Shown here: positions 1 to 4,936 of the stretch, in pieces
Position numbering within the stretch: the first letter of the stretch is position 1
Layout of the letters: each line of letters starts with the position of its first letter
Position numbers and translations under genes: made by a program
Assembly (NCBI GenBank): GCA_002791075.1
Contig: PFWI01000058.1
Location: 1 to 6,673 of the forward strand
Length of the DNA: 6,673 bases
From: a bacterium (Candidatus Ratteibacteria) CG_4_9_14_3_um_filter_41_21
GTDB lineage: Bacteria; Ratteibacteria; UBA8468
Direction of reading: 5' to 3'
Notes under the pieces: generated by a model
Told to the model about the DNA's origin: nothing
What the model saw: the letters and a program-made list of their open reading frames with translations, nothing else
Database searches by the model: none

Positions 1-650
1 TTGGGGATGCTGATTTCGGCAACGGTTATTTTACCGCTGTGTTTGGGACCGTCATTAAGGAATAATCCTTTTTTGGGAAGAGCAAAAGTAATTGTTCTCC
101 TGGCAACAATAGCGCTTCCCAGCACAAGCCCGGTATCGGCGTCCAATCCGGAAGGAATATCCAGGGACAATACCGGCTTTTTAAAACTATTAAGAAATTG
201 GATAATCTCCCGATAAGGACTTTTTACTTCTCCTTTTAGTCCAATACCGAAAATGGCATCTAAAAAAAGAGCGCTTTCTTTAATCTTTTTTTTAAATTTC
301 ATCAGATAATTTAAATTGGGAATCTCCCTGATTACCGTTTTCATTCTCGTCAAAATTTCAAGGTTTGTTTTCACCTCTTCAGAGGTTATTTGTTTCTTTT
401 TCCCCAGAAGATAGCAGGTTACCCGGCAACCTTTATTGAGAAGGTGGCGGGCAGCCACCATCCCATCCCCGCCATTATTTCCTTTGCCGGAAAAGAGAGA
501 AATTTTTTTTATTTTTCCTTTTAACATTTTCAAGGTTAGTTCAGCTGCGGACCGGCCGGCATTTTCCATAAGAATTGAAGAAGGAATCCCATATTCTTCA
601 ATGACACGCCGGTCAATCTGAACCATTTCTTGGCGGCTCACTCTTCTCAT
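1..650 (-). CDS. nnrE: NAD(P)H-hydrate epimerase (YjeF N-terminal domain), 3' end outside the window
   Basis: The protein interconverts the R and S forms of hydrated NAD(P)H (NAD(P)HX), so that a dehydratase can restore NAD(P)H; it is a cytoplasmic metabolite-repair enzyme. About 216 residues are visible with no stop before the left edge. Family signatures appear in order: MENAGR (28-33), the nucleotide-binding loop GKGNNGGDG followed by MVAARHL (55-70), DAIFGIG (131-137, with the conserved Asp131), IPSGLDADTG (165-174) and PKKGLFL (192-198). The ATG at 650-648 overlaps the TGA of the upstream membrane-protein gene (ATGA, 4 bases). It has no clear Shine-Dalgarno of its own, which suggests translational coupling. 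In many bacteria this domain is fused to the ADP/ATP-dependent NAD(P)HX dehydratase (Nnr). Whether that is so here lies beyond the window. Seen: motifs and overlap. Known: family function. The family call is very secure. Confidence 0.95.
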   Translation of the reverse strand, partial: MRRVSRQEMVQIDRRVIEEYGIPSSILMENAGRSAAELTLKMLKGKIKKISLFSGKGNNGGDGMVAARHLLNKGCRVTCYLLGKKKQITSEEVKTNLEILTRMKTVIREIPNLNYLMKFKKKIKESALFLDAIFGIGLKGEVKSPYREIIQFLNSFKKPVLSLDIPSGLDADTGLVLGSAIVARRTITFALPKKGLFLNDGPKHSGKITVAEISIP

Positions 651-1123
651 TGGTATTTTAAAATGTGAAAGAGTTCCGAGCCGCTGAGAGTAAGTATGGT
701 TACGATTATCCCCGCAATGAGAACCCCCAGGACAGTTCCTAAAAACATATACTTGAATTTCATCTTAAAAAGATTGGCTGCAATTGTCCCGGTCCAGACG
801 CCGGTTAAGGGCAGGGGAATAGCAACAAAAAGGGCTAAGCCAATTGCTTTATAATACTCTATAATCACGGCTTTCCTTTTTGTTCTTTCTACAAACCAGA
901 GGCTAAATTTTCTGGTCCAGCGAAAATGGCCTAACCAGGAAAGGAAAGATTGAATTCCAAAAAAGAGAGGAATTACCGGCAAAAGATTGCCCAGAAAAGC
1001 GAGTGTAAAGACCTCTGCTACGGATAATTTTGCCACTAAAATTCCATAGGGAATTGCTCCCCGCAATTCTGAGACCGGAGCAATGGCAAGCAAAAGTGTC
1101 ATTAATTTTGGATTTATCTCCAT
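647..1123 (-). CDS. Small multi-drug export family membrane protein (COG2426 / PF06695 type)
   Basis: This is a 158-residue, strongly hydrophobic protein with about four membrane segments. The family hallmarks are visible: SELRGAIPYG near the N-terminus (18-27) and PLPLTGVWTGTIAA (103-116), two polar/proline-rich segments that look like re-entrant or pore-lining pieces. The family is annotated as small multi-drug export proteins, but the evidence for drug transport is thin and the substrate is unknown. I chose the ATG at 1123-1121 rather than an in-frame ATG 11 codons upstream (1156). The shorter protein begins directly before the conserved N-terminal segment and has an AAAGGA-type ribosome site about 9 bases upstream, whereas the longer form adds a highly charged stretch read from inside pcm. 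The gene overlaps the end of pcm by 10 bases and the start of nnrE by 4, so it is the middle gene of a coupled operon. Confidence 0.85.
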   Translation of the reverse strand: MEINPKLMTLLLAIAPVSELRGAIPYGILVAKLSVAEVFTLAFLGNLLPVIPLFFGIQSFLSWLGHFRWTRKFSLWFVERTKRKAVIIEYYKAIGLALFVAIPLPLTGVWTGTIAANLFKMKFKYMFLGTVLGVLIAGIIVTILTLSGSELFHILKYQ

Positions 1124-1752
1124 CCTTCTTTTCCTTTCAATGGTACAAAACGGCAACCCCCGTAATTGGTGGTTTTTAATCCTCTTTTTTTCTTTTGATA
1201 AAGAATAAGTTCCTGGGAATAAAGATTGCCAATAGGAATAATAAGCCTTCCGTTTATAGCCAACTGTTTAAGCAAAGATTCCGGCACCCGGGCAGCTGCT
1301 GCAGTCACCATAATGGCGTCATAAGGAGAGAATTTCTCCCAACCTTCAGTGCCATCTCCAATCTTCGTCTCAACGTTGGTATAACCTAATTCTTCCAGAG
1401 TTTTCTTTGCCCTTTGCGCCAGAGAAACTATTCTCTCGACGGTATAAATTTCTTTCACAATTTCAGCGATAATTGCGGTTTGATAGCCAGAGCCGGTCCC
1501 AATCTCTAAAACCCTCTCTTCTCCTTTTAATTTTAAATTTTCCGTCATTAAAGCAACAATATAAGGCTGGCTGATGGTTTGCTCTTCGCCAATGGGAAGA
1601 GGGAAATCACCATAAGTTTCATACCAATGCTCACGAGGAATAAATCTTTCCCGGGGAACTTTCCGAAAAGCAGCTAATACTAAAGAGTCTTTAATGCCCC
1701 GGGGAATAAGTTGCTCTTCCACCATTCTTTTTCTTTCCTGAACAAAATTCAT
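1114..1752 (-). CDS. pcm: Protein-L-isoaspartate O-methyltransferase
   Basis: This cytoplasmic enzyme uses S-adenosylmethionine to methylate abnormal L-isoaspartyl residues in aged proteins, starting their repair to aspartate. The product is 212 residues, the usual size for the bacterial enzyme. Recognisable parts are the N-terminal VEEQL and the RxxFIP segment (36-39), GEEQTISQPYIVA (55-67, the PCMT-specific region), SAM-binding motif I VLEIGTGSGYQTA (81-93), the acidic GDGTEGW (132-138), YDAIMVTAAA (144-153), GRLIIPIG (168-175) and the terminal RFVPL (201-205). The ATG at 1752 follows an AGAAGG ribosome site with a 7-base spacer. It is the first gene of the pcm / membrane protein / nnrE unit, and its stop codon lies 10 bases inside the next gene. 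I see no convincing promoter between it and the repeat element upstream. The identification is secure. Confidence 0.96.
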   Translation of the reverse strand: MNFVQERKRMVEEQLIPRGIKDSLVLAAFRKVPRERFIPREHWYETYGDFPLPIGEEQTISQPYIVALMTENLKLKGEERVLEIGTGSGYQTAIIAEIVKEIYTVERIVSLAQRAKKTLEELGYTNVETKIGDGTEGWEKFSPYDAIMVTAAAARVPESLLKQLAINGRLIIPIGNLYSQELILYQKKKRGLKTTNYGGCRFVPLKGKEGWR

Positions 1753-1759
1753 TGTAAAT

Positions 1760-1765
1760 CCTTCT
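1760..1765 (-). promoter_or_regulatory. Ribosome binding site of pcm
   Basis: AGAAGG on the minus strand lies 7 bases ahead of the pcm ATG. It supports the chosen start of the first gene of the left operon. Confidence 0.7.
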
Positions 1766-1768
1766 TTT

Positions 1769-1958
1769 GGACGCAGATAACTTCAGGATAAAATCAGGAT
1801 TAATAAGTCATTGCGAGGCGTAGGTCCCGAGTGCAACGAGGGAACTGGAGCTCCTTCGCTTATGCTCAGGACAGGCTCCGCAATCTCAAAACTGGATTGC
1901 CATGCTCCTTTCAGTCGCTCGCAATGACAAAATGTGCTATCTGCGTTAATCTGCGTCC
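1769..1958. repeat. Nested inverted-repeat element between the glycosyltransferase gene and pcm
   Basis: This element fills the 208-base gap between the two genes. The outer ends are a 12-base inverted repeat with one mismatch (GGACGCAGATAA at 1769-1780 against 1947-1958). On the right side the motif occurs twice in tandem with a 10-base period (ATCTGCGTTA at 1939-1948, ATCTGCGTCC at 1949-1958). Inside lies a second palindromic unit, described separately. A 7-base direct repeat, TCAGGAT (1783-1789 and 1794-1800), sits between the left outer arm and the inner unit. No open reading frame of note is present. It is best read as non-coding intergenic repeat DNA, possibly one mobile miniature repeat inserted into another. 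Family assignment would need a genome-wide search. Confidence 0.7.
1807..1928. repeat. Inner palindromic unit with perfect 11-base terminal inverted repeats
   Basis: GTCATTGCGAG at 1807-1817 is the exact reverse complement of CTCGCAATGAC at 1918-1928. An inner hairpin is formed by GCAATC (1880-1885) and GATTGC (1895-1900), and GGAGCTCC (1847-1854) is a self-complementary octamer. The 122-base length, terminal palindrome and lack of coding capacity fit a MITE-like or REP-like dispersed element. I recall similar TCATTGCGAG-ended repeats as common in many bacterial genomes, but the copy number in this genome cannot be seen from one window. There is no T-tract after the hairpin, so it is not an obvious intrinsic terminator. 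Confidence 0.7.
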
Positions 1959-1960
1959 GA

Positions 1961-2647
1961 TTAATTTATTCCTTTTCTCAAGAGAGTATTGAAAACAAAT
2001 TTAAAAAATCGCAGGGTATCGGAGAAAGGGTCTATTTTGCTCTTTTCTTCCTGATAAATTATTTTTATGGGAATACTTGAAATCTTGAATCCTCTTTTGG
2101 CGATTTTGACTAAAATTTCGGATTCGGTGTCAAAGTGAGAAGTAAGCAATTTAATTCTCTGCAATGCAGATGTTCTAATAAGACGAAAACCGCATTGGGT
2201 ATCCGGAATTCTCTGATGGCAAAAAAGAGAAACAACCGTCGAGGTAAACCAATTAGTTAACAGCCGGTCCAGGGGCATTTTTCTGATGTTTCTTCTCCTA
2301 AAACCAATAATCATGCCGATATTATCAGAACTTTTTTTAAAGGTTTCAATAAACTTGCCAACCTCTAAAGGCAGGTGCTGGCCATCGCCGTCCATCGTAA
2401 GCACCGCTTGATAATCATTTTTCAAAATATAGTCAAATCCGGTTTTAAGAGTTTCTCCCTTGCCTTTTCTTTTCTGATGATGCAAAACTATTGCTCCATT
2501 CTTCTCTGCTTCTTCTGCCGTAGAGTCTGTGGAGCCATCATTTACCACAATAATTTTATCAGCTTTGTTTTTCAAATCCTTCACTAATTTTCCAATGGTA
2601 AGTTCTTCATTATAGGCAGGAATAAGAACGGCAATTTTTTCTTCCAT
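1961..2647 (-). CDS. Family 2 glycosyltransferase (polyprenyl-phosphate sugar synthase type)
   Basis: This 228-residue GT-A fold enzyme is predicted to transfer a sugar from a nucleotide donor, probably to a polyprenyl phosphate or another lipid-linked acceptor, at the cytoplasmic face of the membrane. Visible signatures are LIPAYNEE (8-15), VVNDGSTD (34-41, nucleotide binding), the metal-binding stretch DGDGQH (86-91), FRRRN (116-120) and DTQCGFRL (149-156) followed by E175. This resembles the dolichol-phosphate-mannose synthase-like branch of GT2. It lacks the C-terminal membrane helices seen in some relatives, so it is the short, catalytic-domain-only form. The sugar and acceptor cannot be read from the sequence. 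The ATG at 2647 sits right before the conserved core, yet no Shine-Dalgarno precedes it (upstream is only A/T). The gene stands alone, separated from both neighbours by repeat elements. Confidence 0.92.
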   Translation of the reverse strand: MEEKIAVLIPAYNEELTIGKLVKDLKNKADKIIVVNDGSTDSTAEEAEKNGAIVLHHQKRKGKGETLKTGFDYILKNDYQAVLTMDGDGQHLPLEVGKFIETFKKSSDNIGMIIGFRRRNIRKMPLDRLLTNWFTSTVVSLFCHQRIPDTQCGFRLIRTSALQRIKLLTSHFDTESEILVKIAKRGFKISSIPIKIIYQEEKSKIDPFSDTLRFFKFVFNTLLRKGIN

Positions 2648-2658
2648 TAATTTTTAAT

Positions 2659-2664
2659 AGTATA
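2659..2664 (-). promoter_or_regulatory. Possible -10 box for the glycosyltransferase gene
   Basis: TATACT on the minus strand ends 11 bases before the ATG at 2647. That would place the transcript start about 5 bases ahead of the start codon. No matching -35 hexamer is visible at normal spacing and the region is AT-rich, so this is a weak call. It is recorded because the gene lacks a ribosome site and otherwise has no visible expression signal. Confidence 0.3.
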
Positions 2665-2721
2665 GAAATCCCTTTTTTAATCTTTAGCCACGAATGGACA
2701 CGAATAAAGAACTATAGAATG

Positions 2722-2747
2722 TAGTGGCAGAGTGGACTCTGCTATTA
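2722..2747. other. Hairpin 1 of the intergenic element
   Basis: The perfect 6-base stem GCAGAG/CTCTGC (2727-2732, 2737-2742) closes a 4-base loop. It extends outward to about 11 pairs if two G-U pairs are allowed (2722-2747). It is not followed by a T-run on either strand, so an intrinsic terminator is unlikely. Confidence 0.7.
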
Positions 2748-2753
2748 TAAATA

Positions 2754-2769
2754 GTGCGATGAATCGCAC
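2754..2769. other. Hairpin 2 of the intergenic element
   Basis: The perfect stem GTGCGA/TCGCAC (2754-2759, 2764-2769) has the 4-base loop TGAA. It follows hairpin 1 after only six bases and has the same size and loop length, which looks designed rather than random. Confidence 0.7.
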
Positions 2770-2834
2770 CGCTGCTATATTATTTACTACTCTTTTAGTG
2801 TTCATTCGTGTTTATTCGTGGTTGCTATTATTTT

Positions 2835-3626
2835 TCAATTTATCAGAAAGCCGATAAAATAATAGCCTTTCCAGAAGAGGGAGATTATTGCTCCCAACGC
2901 TAAATATGGTCCGTAGGGAATATAATCGCTTCTCTTTTTAACTTTTAAAAGAATCAGGGTCAGGCCAATAACGCTCCCTGCAAGAGAGGAAAAGAAGATG
3001 GTTAAAAGAACAGATTTTACCCCTAAAAATGCTCCAATCATCGCTAAAAGTTTTACGTCCCCTCCCCCCATTGCTTCTTTTTTAAATATTATCCCTCCAA
3101 TTAGGCCAATAATGAATAAAGAACCTCCCCCTAAAAGAGTTCCCATGAAAGATGCTTTAAGCGCCAGAAGACGGGAAAAAGTTTGGCTCTGCAATTCCGG
3201 ATATAAAAAGGAGAGAAACAATCCTAAAACTATCCCTGAATAGACAATGCAATCCGGAATAAGGAAATTCTCTATATCAATAAAAGAGACGATAATCAGA
3301 GCAAGGATAAAGATGAGATAGATGAAAAACTCCGGAGAGACATTAAACCTTAAAAAAAGAAAGAAGGTTATAATGCCGGCAAGGAATTCTACAATGAAAT
3401 AACCGGGAGAAATTCTCCCCTGGCAAGAACGGCATTTTCCTCGCAAAAGAAAAAAACTGAAAAGAGGAATATTGTCATGCCAGGAAATTCTATGATGGCA
3501 TTTAGGGCAGAAAGACGGAGGCCAGGCAATTGATTTCCCTTTAGGAAGCCGATAAATACAAACATTGGCAAAACTTCCCAGACAGGTTCCGATGAGAAAG
3601 AAAAAAATAGAAAGGATTATATTCAT
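2835..3626 (-). CDS. pilD: Type IV prepilin peptidase / N-methyltransferase (A24 family)
   Basis: This inner-membrane enzyme cleaves the leader of type IV pilins and type II secretion pseudopilins and methylates the new N-terminal residue. The 263-residue protein has the full bifunctional layout. A first membrane helix (about 4-22) is followed by the cytoplasmic methyltransferase domain with two zinc-binding Cys pairs (C40-P-K-C43 and C65-R-S-C68). Then come several helices carrying the two catalytic aspartates of the peptidase: Asp117 in FIDIEN and Asp190 in GGGDVK. The late PYGPYLALGA (237-246) is also typical. The ATG at 3626 overlaps the TGA of the aldo/keto reductase gene by 4 bases (ATGA), implying coupled translation. 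No pilin or secretion genes are in the window, so it acts on substrates encoded elsewhere. The gene could equally be called gspO or comC by role. Confidence 0.95.
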   Translation of the reverse strand: MNIILSIFFFLIGTCLGSFANVCIYRLPKGKSIAWPPSFCPKCHHRISWHDNIPLFSFFLLRGKCRSCQGRISPGYFIVEFLAGIITFFLFLRFNVSPEFFIYLIFILALIIVSFIDIENFLIPDCIVYSGIVLGLFLSFLYPELQSQTFSRLLALKASFMGTLLGGGSLFIIGLIGGIIFKKEAMGGGDVKLLAMIGAFLGVKSVLLTIFFSSLAGSVIGLTLILLKVKKRSDYIPYGPYLALGAIISLFWKGYYFIGFLIN

Positions 3627-4600
3627 CTAATTTCTTCTAAGGCTTTATCGTGTTTTTTGAGCAAAAGTTCAATATCTGAAATATCCTTTTCCGAAAGAAC
3701 CCAATCTCCGGCAATAGCAGTTTCCTCAATTTGAGATGGATTTCTGGTGCCCACAATAGCCGCCGTTATTTCCGGACGCCGCAGGACCCAGGCAATTGCC
3801 AACTGGGCAAGCGTTTTACCATTTCTTTCGGCGATTGGACGCAAGCCTTCAACCAATTGAAGGTGGATGCCTAACCGGGGCTCTTGAAAGGAAGGGTCCC
3901 CGCGTCGATGGTCATCTGCGGGCAATTTTTCTACCCGTTTTCTACTGAATTTTCCGGCGAGTAATCCTTTTTGCATCGGGCTATATACAATCACCCCGAT
4001 TTTATTGGCGGCACAATAGTCCAATAATTCATCCTCTATACCGCGCTTCAGCATACTATATGGCGGTTGCAAAGAGGCTACGGGATGAATCGGCTGAATA
4101 CGTTTAAGTTGCTCTACGCTAAAATTGGAAACTCCTCCATAGCGAATCTTCCCTTCTTTTATTAAATCTGCGATGGCGCGCCAGGCTTCTTCAATATCTT
4201 TCTCTGGTTCTGGCCAATGAATCTGGTAAAGGTCAATTACATCAATGTTGAGCCGCTTCAAACTTGCCTCAACTTCCCAGCGGATACTTTTTTCTTTCAA
4301 ACAACCTGAAAGATTACCGTTTCTGTCCCAGATTCGACTGCATTTAGTAGCAATAATGGGTTTAGCGGGCAGTTCCCTGATAGCTTTACCGACCACATCT
4401 TCCGAATGTCCCAGACCATAAACGGCAGCGGTATCAATCCAGTTTATTCCCTTCTCTATAGCATGCAGGATAGCTGCAATCGATTCCCGGTCATCCTGGG
4501 GACCCCAGCTATATTTCCAACCACCTCCCCCAATCGCCCAACTACCAAATCCAACAGCGGATAGATTAAGCTCGGTATTGCCTAATTTCTTTGTCCGCAT
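3623..4600 (-). CDS. Aldo/keto reductase
   Basis: This NAD(P)H-dependent cytoplasmic oxidoreductase has 325 residues and a (beta/alpha)8 barrel. The catalytic tetrad is readable: Asp56 and Tyr61 in IDTAAVYG, Lys86 in IATKCS and His128 in YQIHWP. Further family marks are GFGSWAIGG (17-25), LKRLNIDVIDLYQIHWP (114-130), GVSNFS (156-161), YSPMQKGLLAGKF (206-218) and, near the C-terminus, IVGTRNPSQIEE, which lines the cofactor site. It belongs to the bacterial branch related to the YajO/YghZ and Tas-like enzymes; the substrate cannot be predicted. The frame stays open upstream to 4741, but that extension runs through the tRNA-Glu gene. The ATG at 4600, with a strong GGGAGGAG ribosome site 3 bases ahead, is the real start. 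It lies 59 bases after the tRNA-Glu 3' end and overlaps pilD by 4 bases. Confidence 0.94.
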   Translation of the reverse strand: MRTKKLGNTELNLSAVGFGSWAIGGGGWKYSWGPQDDRESIAAILHAIEKGINWIDTAAVYGLGHSEDVVGKAIRELPAKPIIATKCSRIWDRNGNLSGCLKEKSIRWEVEASLKRLNIDVIDLYQIHWPEPEKDIEEAWRAIADLIKEGKIRYGGVSNFSVEQLKRIQPIHPVASLQPPYSMLKRGIEDELLDYCAANKIGVIVYSPMQKGLLAGKFSRKRVEKLPADDHRRGDPSFQEPRLGIHLQLVEGLRPIAERNGKTLAQLAIAWVLRRPEITAAIVGTRNPSQIEETAIAGDWVLSEKDISDIELLLKKHDKALEEIR

Positions 4601-4603
4601 AAT

Positions 4604-4611
4604 CTCCTCCC
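4604..4611 (-). promoter_or_regulatory. Strong ribosome binding site of the aldo/keto reductase gene
   Basis: GGGAGGAG on the minus strand, 3 bases ahead of the ATG at 4600, is the best Shine-Dalgarno sequence in the window. It decides the start of the reductase against the longer open frame that overlaps tRNA-Glu. Confidence 0.85.
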
Positions 4612-4659
4612 ATTTAAGAGAAAACTTATCGGTTATCCTTAACTTTAAACTGCCTTTCG

Positions 4660-4731
4660 CGGGGCGTAGGAGAGTTGAACTCCTGTTAGCGGATTGAAGG
4701 CCCGCTGTCTTAACCGCTGGACCAACGCCCC
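4660..4731 (-). tRNA. tRNA-Glu (anticodon TTC), with C at position 33
   Basis: The cloverleaf can be drawn by hand. The perfect 7-pair acceptor stem is GGGGCGT/ACGCCCC. The short D stem is GTC/GAC, giving the U11-A24 and C12-G23 pairs usual in tRNA-Glu. The anticodon stem is GCGGG/TCCGC with a terminal G-U pair, and the anticodon loop is CCTTCAA. A 4-base variable region is followed by T arm AGGAG-TTCAACT-CTCCT. The discriminator is G (4660), as expected for Glu, and CCA is not encoded. The odd feature is C instead of the nearly universal U just before the anticodon. Identity elements and overall similarity to other bacterial tRNA-Glu genes support Glu. It lies 26 bases downstream of tRNA-Lys and probably shares its transcript. 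Confidence 0.88.
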
Positions 4732-4757
4732 AATCCGTCACTATATAATGGCGGAAG

Positions 4758-4830
4758 TAGGCCGCGGGAGACTCGAACTCCCTACGCCCGCCTTAAAAGG
4801 GCGGTGCTCTGCCTGATGAGCTAGCGGCCC
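4758..4830 (-). tRNA. tRNA-Lys (anticodon TTT)
   Basis: This is a complete 73-base cloverleaf: acceptor GGGCCGC/GCGGCCT (the outermost pair is G-U), D stem GCTC/GAGC, anticodon stem CCGCC/GGCGG with loop CTTTTAA (anticodon TTT), 5-base variable region GCGTA, and T arm GGGAG-TTCGAGT-CTCCC. The discriminator is A (4758), and CCA is not encoded. It is the first gene after a good -10 box and is followed by tRNA-Glu. Confidence 0.96.
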
Positions 4831-4841
4831 AGAATTTTATT

Positions 4842-4847
4842 ATTATA
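4842..4847 (-). promoter_or_regulatory. -10 box of the tRNA-Lys / tRNA-Glu transcript
   Basis: A consensus TATAAT on the minus strand ends 11 bases before the tRNA-Lys 5' end, which puts the predicted transcript start about 5 bases ahead of the tRNA. The -35 region at 17-base spacing (TTTTAA, 4865-4870) matches the consensus poorly. The aldo/keto reductase and pilD genes lie downstream on the same strand with no visible terminator, so they may be read through from here. Confidence 0.65.
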
Positions 4848-4890
4848 CTACAAATTTTCTTTTTTTAAAAGAGTTAAACAAAAACGTAAA

Positions 4891-4919
4891 TTGACAATTC
4901 CCACTATTTAAGTTATATT
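4891..4919 (+). promoter_or_regulatory. Sigma-70 type promoter of the PHP-domain gene
   Basis: A perfect -35 TTGACA (4891-4896) is followed after exactly 17 bases by TATATT (4914-4919, five of six consensus bases). The predicted start point is near 4926, only about 10 bases before the ATG at 4937. It lies back to back with the tRNA promoter, 106 bases separating tRNA-Lys from the PHP start codon. Confidence 0.8.
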
Positions 4920-4936
4920 TTATCGTTAAGAACAAA

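Larger units (their letters stand above)
2686..2823. repeat. Nested palindromic element with 23-base arms and two tandem hairpins
   Basis: The gap between the prepilin peptidase gene and the glycosyltransferase gene is almost filled by this element. Arms at 2686-2708 and 2801-2823 are inverted repeats matching at 19 of 23 positions. All four differences are C/T changes that leave G-U pairs when the minus strand is transcribed. Each arm is two tandem 10-base units (CACGAATGGA and CACGAATAAA on the left, TTCATTCGTG and TTTATTCGTG on the right). Inside, GTAGT (2721-2725) and ACTAC (2786-2790) are again complementary and enclose two consecutive hairpins. The element contains no plausible gene. 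It lies downstream of the prepilin peptidase stop and upstream of the glycosyltransferase start, so it could affect either transcript. Confidence 0.75.

Noticed and set aside
1..621. Plus-strand open frames at 1-216 and 436-621
   Set aside because: They lie antisense to nnrE, whose minus-strand translation shows all family motifs. They have no recognisable content and are shadow frames.
1124..1156. Upstream ATG for the small multi-drug export family protein
   Set aside because: It adds a charged tail inside pcm and would increase the overlap to 43 bases. The later ATG has a ribosome site and begins at the conserved segment.
2722..2769. Tandem hairpins as intrinsic terminators of pilD
   Set aside because: Neither hairpin is followed by a T-run on the minus strand, and both lie within a larger palindrome.
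1769..2823. CRISPR array from the repeated motifs in the intergenic regions
   Set aside because: The repeats are inverted, differ between the two gaps and have no regular spacers. No cas gene is present.
2998..3571. Open frames at 2998-3243 (plus) and 3389-3571 (minus) inside pilD
   Set aside because: They are off-frame or antisense to a complete prepilin peptidase with intact catalytic and zinc residues, and have no independent support.
4660..4731. Reading the tRNA-Glu loop as a TCA (opal/selenocysteine) anticodon
   Set aside because: Shifting the loop by one base breaks the anticodon stem. The Glu identity pairs and discriminator G fit the TTC reading, and the short arms do not match tRNA-Sec.
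4601..4741. A 47-residue N-terminal extension of the aldo/keto reductase
   Set aside because: It is translated through the tRNA-Glu gene and bypasses a strong ribosome site at 4604-4611. The family N-terminus begins at the ATG at 4600.
4660..4830. tRNA genes as an integration site for a mobile island
   Set aside because: No integrase, no repeated tRNA 3' fragment and no foreign-looking cargo are visible in the window.
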